This document shows, in pieces, positions 6,947 to 10,457 of a stretch of 10,457 nucleotides of DNA. The translations under genes and the position numbers were made by a program. The notes below the pieces were generated by a model, which saw only the letters and a program-made list of their open reading frames with translations, was not told where the DNA came from and did not search any database. Each line of letters opens with the position of its first letter. Within the stretch, counting starts at the first letter, position 1. The DNA comes from a bacterium (GTDB taxonomy: Bacteria > Bdellovibrionota_C > UBA2361 > OMII01): the NCBI GenBank assembly GCA_017853915.1, contig JAFMIS010000050.1, forward strand, positions 1 through 10,457, written 5' to 3'.

Positions 6947-9900
6947 ATGGGTTTAAAATTTAAGACATCCGCCACCATTACCTTAATCTTTCTGGCCCTT
7001 GTAGCCATCATGCATGCCGTTCTCGTGCGGGAGATAGCCCCTACGTTAAGCTCGGCGGAGATGTATATCGCTGAAAACAATCTGTCGAAACTCGTTTCGG
7101 ACACCCAGGACCTTGCGCGCGACCTCCAACGTCGAGCTGAAGAGTGGAGCCATACCTCCAATCTTGTTGATCCCACCACAAATACGGTTAATCCGATGGT
7201 GAGAAGCCATCTCGAACGCCAGCCATTTGAATTCGATGACCTGCTCATTCTTGATCCTGGGGGACGGGTTGTGTTTACGGGGCACCTTGATGGTTCTGCT
7301 CCCTCGTTTAGCCCGATCGCGCTCGAGAGAGAGAGTGCAATCCTCTCGATTCCCGCGCTACAAAGCGCGCAGACATCGCCTTTACGGGGCGCGAACTCGG
7401 GATTCGCGAGGATAGCCGAGGCACCAGCCATTATTGCCTTCTCCCCTATCCTAGACCCATCATCGAAGAGCGAGAACCTGGGAACTCTTATTCTCGTGCG
7501 CGGTGTATCACCCGAAATACAAGCTGATCTTTTGAAAAATCTTCCTCCGAGTAGCTATCAGTCCCATGGCCGGCCTATCCTTGAATATATCCCGCATGGG
7601 ATGGCTCGTGATTCACAGTATCGCTTCGAACCAATTGCTTTCGAAAGCTCTGAGAGCGACCTGCTCACCTCATCCGCAGTCATCACTGATCTCGAAGGCT
7701 CTCCTCTCATTCGACTTTCGCTCACCTCTCCGCGCGATATCATTACGAACGGGACGCGCGTCACTCAGAATACGCTTATGGTAGTGGCGGGCTCTTTGTT
7801 GCTCTCAAACCTTCTTATTCTCGCTTTTATTAACCGCGCGCTTTTGTATCCCATCCGAAGGCTTTCCAATCTGCTATCCACGATATCGCGAACCCATGAT
7901 CTTAGCGTCCGAGCGCCCTTGGGCGGCAGCGATGAAATCGGTGCCCTGACCAACGCGGTGAACAGGCTACTTGAGGGCACCCAACGCTCGTACCAGGACA
8001 TGTTAACGGCTCGAGACGAGGCTGAGAGAGCAAATGGGGGGAAATCACTTTTTATCGCCAAAGTATCCCATGAACTTCGAACACCGATCCATGCCATCAC
8101 GGGGATGCTACGCATCTTGATGAAGCAGGAGCCCAATTCAGGGAGACGCACCTATATTCAAATGGCGCAGGACGCCGCCAAAGGGCTCCTTGAAACTATC
8201 AACGAAATCCTTGATTTCTCAAAAATGGAGACCGGAAGCCTCTCGCTCGAGCGTGTCGAGTTTAGTCTTCATGAAACTATCCGTACCACGGTTGCTCATC
8301 TGATCCCGCGCTTCGAAGAGAAGCCGAATGTGGAGCTGTGCTGGGACATCTCGCCGCAAGTCCCTGATAGGCTGATTGGGGATCCTCTCCGATTAAAGAA
8401 TGTTCTTACGAACCTCGTGGGAAACGCGTTTAAATTTACCAGCCAAGGACACGTTTCGCTCTTGGTTAGCACATTTCCCGCCAAGGATCGCGATCGCATC
8501 GGCATTCGATTCCAGGTGAAGGACAGCGGCATCGGCATTCCGGCCGACCGCCTCGCTGACATCTTCAATCCGTTCACTCAAGCTGACGAGAGCACCGCGC
8601 GCTTGTACGCTGGGACGGGGCTAGGATTAGCTATCGTGAAACAGGTGGTTGAACAAATGGGAGGTAGCGTCGCGGCTCGCAGCATTCTAGGACAGGGATC
8701 CACTTTTGCCGTTGAAGCCCCCTTCGAGTCTCCCTCGATTAAACGTAAAGAGCGTCCCAACGCCCTTACGAGTGGATCCACTGTAGCGGTTCTCAGCGAG
8801 AGGACTACCGCATGTGAGCTTCTCTCAGAGGGCCTCGATCGATACGGATGGACGGTGCGAAATTTTTACTGGGATCACGCCCAGGCGATCCAGCTCATCA
8901 TGGAATCTATTGAATCTTTCGATCTTATTCATATCTCTACGACAAGCGACTTATTAGCTGACGAGATCTCGCCACTCCTTAAATTATCGGCACACCATAA
9001 CATTCCGGTGGTAATGGCTGCGCGCCCATCTGAGATGGCCGGCACAGAGCGCTTTGGTAGGTATGACACCTTCTTTGTGACCCACAAACCCATGAGCGCT
9101 CTCGATCTGCTGATGATAGCCGCTGGCAAACTCTCACCGTCGATACCGCTATCAGTAGACGATGACGAGCAAGAGAAATCAGACCATCAACTCAGGATCC
9201 TAATCGCTGATGACGCCGCCACGAACCGAATAATCTTAAAAACTCTCCTTGAGGAAGCGGGACACTCCGTGGAGGTAGTGGAGAATGGGCAGCAGATGCT
9301 CGACCGAATTATCCAGTCAGCTCAGGACGCAGAGCATGGGCGCAGGTCGCTGGACGTGGTTATGACAGACATCCAGATGCCGGTCATGGATGGGCTCACA
9401 GCGGCTCAGCATGTACGCGACCTAGAAAAGGAACATAGTAGGATCAAAAAGCTGCCGATTATCGCCGTAACTGCATATGCTTTTCCAGAGGAATGCACAA
9501 GAATGCGCGCCTCTGGGATCGACCACATCATTACAAAACCGATTAGTCCACGCCGACTCAGCCGGCTGCTCTCGGAGATAACATGTGAAGTGGTAACTGA
9601 GCGAGACGAGCCACAGAACGCGACCGATCTGGAGGTGATTAAGGAGCTGTGTCGAATCACTGATGATTTTTCGAAGCAGATGCATGACATCACGGCGAAC
9701 CTATCTCCTGAATCCTCTGCGGCGCCGCGACAACAGATCGATATTTCCGGAGTTTTTGAGCGTTCTGGAAGCTCACTTCGTCGGATAGGCCTCATCTTTT
9801 CGGGGTTCCTGACCTCGTTCCAGGAACCACTTGAGGTGATTCGGGGCGCGCGGCTACCTGCGCAGGATCCGGTTGCCTATAGGAGGGCCGCACACTCTCT

Positions 9901-10129
9901 GAAGGGCTTACTACTTGACGTTGGCGCCGGTGAAGTAGCCGAGCTCGCGGGCGCCCTGGAAAGACAGGCGGCCCAAGAGCCAGCCGCCATCACTCATGAA
10001 ATGGCCGAGAGATTAGTCTTAGAGGTGATCGCAATCTCATCTCTTCTGAAGGATCTGGTTCAAGCGCTACCCTCGCTTGAGGTATTCGCGGCGCTTCCTG
10101 CGCTCGATGAAGGTGCGGCTTTACATTGA
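6947..10129 (+). CDS. Hybrid histidine kinase with two receiver-like domains and Hpt (BarA/ArcB-like architecture)
   Basis: A 1060-residue membrane sensor with a full internal phosphorelay. Seen in order: membrane segment about 8-27; extracytoplasmic region about 30-274 with a PAS/Cache-like strand (DDLLILDPGGRVVF); second membrane segment about 275-297; HAMP about 297-349 (LYPIRRLSNLL ... GSDEIGALTNAVNRLL); HisKA with SHELRTPIHAI (His375); HATPase with NLVGNAFKFT (Asn493), DSGIGIP (Asp526), IFNPFTQAD and TGLGLAI (557-563). Residues about 609-730 have a receiver-like fold pattern but lack the acidic pair, and Ser664 sits where the phosphoacceptor should be. A second receiver (748-877) is intact: Asp755/Asp756, Asp808 in MTDIQMPVMDG, Thr842 and Lys864. 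An Hpt domain follows with AAHSLKG (His983). Expected flow: His375 to Asp808 to His983, then to a separate regulator. None is adjacent, so this is an orphan kinase. Overall layout resembles BarA/GacS, but orthology cannot be claimed. Confidence 0.95.
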   Translation: MGLKFKTSATITLIFLALVAIMHAVLVREIAPTLSSAEMYIAENNLSKLVSDTQDLARDLQRRAEEWSHTSNLVDPTTNTVNPMVRSHLERQPFEFDDLLILDPGGRVVFTGHLDGSAPSFSPIALERESAILSIPALQSAQTSPLRGANSGFARIAEAPAIIAFSPILDPSSKSENLGTLILVRGVSPEIQADLLKNLPPSSYQSHGRPILEYIPHGMARDSQYRFEPIAFESSESDLLTSSAVITDLEGSPLIRLSLTSPRDIITNGTRVTQNTLMVVAGSLLLSNLLILAFINRALLYPIRRLSNLLSTISRTHDLSVRAPLGGSDEIGALTNAVNRLLEGTQRSYQDMLTARDEAERANGGKSLFIAKVSHELRTPIHAITGMLRILMKQEPNSGRRTYIQMAQDAAKGLLETINEILDFSKMETGSLSLERVEFSLHETIRTTVAHLIPRFEEKPNVELCWDISPQVPDRLIGDPLRLKNVLTNLVGNAFKFTSQGHVSLLVSTFPAKDRDRIGIRFQVKDSGIGIPADRLADIFNPFTQADESTARLYAGTGLGLAIVKQVVEQMGGSVAARSILGQGSTFAVEAPFESPSIKRKERPNALTSGSTVAVLSERTTACELLSEGLDRYGWTVRNFYWDHAQAIQLIMESIESFDLIHISTTSDLLADEISPLLKLSAHHNIPVVMAARPSEMAGTERFGRYDTFFVTHKPMSALDLLMIAAGKLSPSIPLSVDDDEQEKSDHQLRILIADDAATNRIILKTLLEEAGHSVEVVENGQQMLDRIIQSAQDAEHGRRSLDVVMTDIQMPVMDGLTAAQHVRDLEKEHSRIKKLPIIAVTAYAFPEECTRMRASGIDHIITKPISPRRLSRLLSEITCEVVTERDEPQNATDLEVIKELCRITDDFSKQMHDITANLSPESSAAPRQQIDISGVFERSGSSLRRIGLIFSGFLTSFQEPLEVIRGARLPAQDPVAYRRAAHSLKGLLLDVGAGEVAELAGALERQAAQEPAAITHEMAERLVLEVIAISSLLKDLVQALPSLEVFAALPALDEGAALH

Positions 10130-10230
10130 AGCGTATGAGATTTTAGCTGTCCATCATAATAGCTTATCGATCGGTCTCGTGCCCCTTACCCCACATGCAC
10201 GTAAACGTGAACGTATCCGAAAGACGCGCC
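10130..10230 (+). other. Non-coding DNA after the hybrid kinase
   Basis: No gene or convincing terminator is seen. A short inverted repeat, CACGT 10198-10202 and ACGTG 10205-10209, is followed by a further AACGT. From about 10204 the sequence is weakly alignable, with a 3-base gap, to the region upstream of the second repeat copy (about 10351), so the repeat array may begin here in degraded form. Confidence 0.5.
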
Positions 10231-10247
10231 GCAATTAGCGGGATTTC

Positions 10248-10272
10248 GGCGCCCGACCCGGGCGCCCTCCAA
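10248..10272 (-). repeat. REP-like hairpin unit 1 (minus strand)
   Basis: On the minus strand TTGGAG (10272-10267) is followed directly by a 19-nt hairpin, 10266-10248: 8-bp stem GGCGCCCG/CGGGCGCC with a 3-nt loop. A short tetranucleotide or hexamer 5' of a GC-rich stem is the hallmark of REP sequences (GTAG/GGAG class). Confidence 0.65.
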
Positions 10273-10319
10273 AAATATTTGTGGTCATGAATCAAGGTGA
10301 CGCAAGAAACGATGATCCC

Positions 10320-10344
10320 TTGGAGGGCGGCCGGTCCGGCCGCC
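10320..10344 (+). repeat. REP-like hairpin unit 2 (plus strand, inverted relative to units 1 and 3)
   Basis: TTGGAG at 10320-10325 is followed by a 19-nt hairpin, 10326-10344: 8-bp stem GGCGGCCG/CGGCCGCC and loop GTC. Compared with unit 1 read on its own strand, the same TTGGAG leader, stem length and loop length are kept; stem pair 5:15 is G-C here and C-G there, a compensatory change. The TTGGAGGGCG blocks of units 1 and 2 face each other across 47 bases. Confidence 0.65.
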
Positions 10345-10391
10345 GGATATAACGTGGACTTGAAATGCTGACGGGTAATTCGCGACATTTC

Positions 10392-10416
10392 GGCGCCCGA
10401 CCCGGGCGCCCTCAAA
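10392..10416 (-). repeat. REP-like hairpin unit 3 (minus strand)
   Basis: Identical 19-nt hairpin to unit 1 (10410-10392 on the minus strand), with the leader changed from TTGGAG to TTTGAG (10416-10411). It lies exactly 144 bases from unit 1. Confidence 0.65.
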
Positions 10417-10457
10417 AAATATTTGCGGTCATGAATCAAGGCGACGCAAGAAACGAT

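Larger units (their letters stand above)
10231..10457. repeat. Tandem 144-base repeat of alternating inverted hairpins (REP/BIME-like), running off the window end
   Basis: The core at 10243-10313 recurs at 10387-10457 with 68 of 71 bases identical and an exact 144-base period; weaker similarity extends left to 10231/10375. The window ends exactly within the second core, so the array may continue. Each period contains one hairpin on the minus strand (10248-10266, 10392-10410) and, between them, one on the plus strand (10326-10344). A 33-base non-palindromic stretch (10281-10313, 10425-10457) is as well conserved as the hairpins. The three core differences would all change amino acids in the open minus-strand frame, so conservation is at the DNA/RNA level. 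The arrangement is that of bacterial interspersed mosaic elements; no RAYT transposase is in the window. Confidence 0.8.

Noticed and set aside
6892..7431. 179-codon minus-strand open frame opposite the hybrid kinase
   Set aside because: It lies wholly antisense to a strongly supported gene for most of its length, has Ser/Arg-rich low-complexity composition and no recognisable domain. The same holds for the antisense frames at 7765-8151 and 9406-9795.
10164..10439. Minus-strand open frame through the 144-base repeat, which would give 48-residue protein repeats and stays open to the window end
   Set aside because: The period happens to be divisible by three, which keeps the frame open. All three differences between the cores would change the amino acid, no ribosome binding site or ATG start is visible at the called end, and the conserved parts are hairpins. 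A C-terminal piece of a gene beyond the window cannot be fully excluded.
10243..10457. CRISPR or integron attC array
   Set aside because: The repeat is far too long for CRISPR, with only two copies and no uniform spacers, and there are no RYYYAAC/GTTRRRY core sites of attC.

Overview
The window looks like a chromosomal segment of a Gram-negative bacterium, most likely Pseudomonadota or a deltaproteobacterial-type relative. The support is a proteobacterial-type biosynthetic arginine decarboxylase (SpeA), a PanB of the beta/gamma type, an OmpR-family regulator with its kinase, and a BarA/ArcB-like hybrid kinase. I cannot name the species. All recognisable genes lie on the plus strand, base composition is balanced to slightly GC-rich throughout, and no phage, transposase or CRISPR is visible.

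Layout: (1) 1-305, the C-terminal DNA-binding half of an OmpR/PhoB-type response regulator, overlapping by 4 bases (ATGA) a membrane histidine kinase at 302-1690; together they form a two-component operon. (2) 1691-2053, a 363-base gap with a candidate promoter and a structured leader, then speA at 2054-4015. (3) A short gap with TATACT promoter elements and panB (4129-4953), followed by a probable intrinsic terminator. (4) 5131-6762, a secreted reprolysin/adamalysin-like zinc protease with signal peptide, propeptide and C-terminal beta-sandwich, immediately followed by a long perfect-looking hairpin. (5) 6947-10129, a 1060-residue hybrid histidine kinase (sensor, HAMP, HisKA, HATPase, degenerate receiver, intact receiver, Hpt). 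(6) 10130-10457, non-coding DNA that ends in a tandem 144-base repeat built from alternating inverted GC-rich hairpins.

How they fit: the first pair is a conventional two-component system with an unknown signal. SpeA makes agmatine for polyamine synthesis and PanB starts pantothenate/CoA synthesis; both are housekeeping and each appears to have its own promoter. The protease and the hybrid kinase are neighbours on one strand but separated by a hairpin and 184 bases, so co-regulation is only a possibility. The hybrid kinase has no adjacent response regulator, so its Hpt output must act on a partner elsewhere.

The most unusual part is the last 230 bases: three hairpins of identical geometry (8-bp stem, 3-nt loop), each preceded on its own strand by a TTGGAG-like hexamer, in alternating orientation, with a compensatory base-pair change between them. 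This resembles REP/BIME elements mobilised by RAYT (Y1-family) transposases, but the sequence is not a REP family I recognise.
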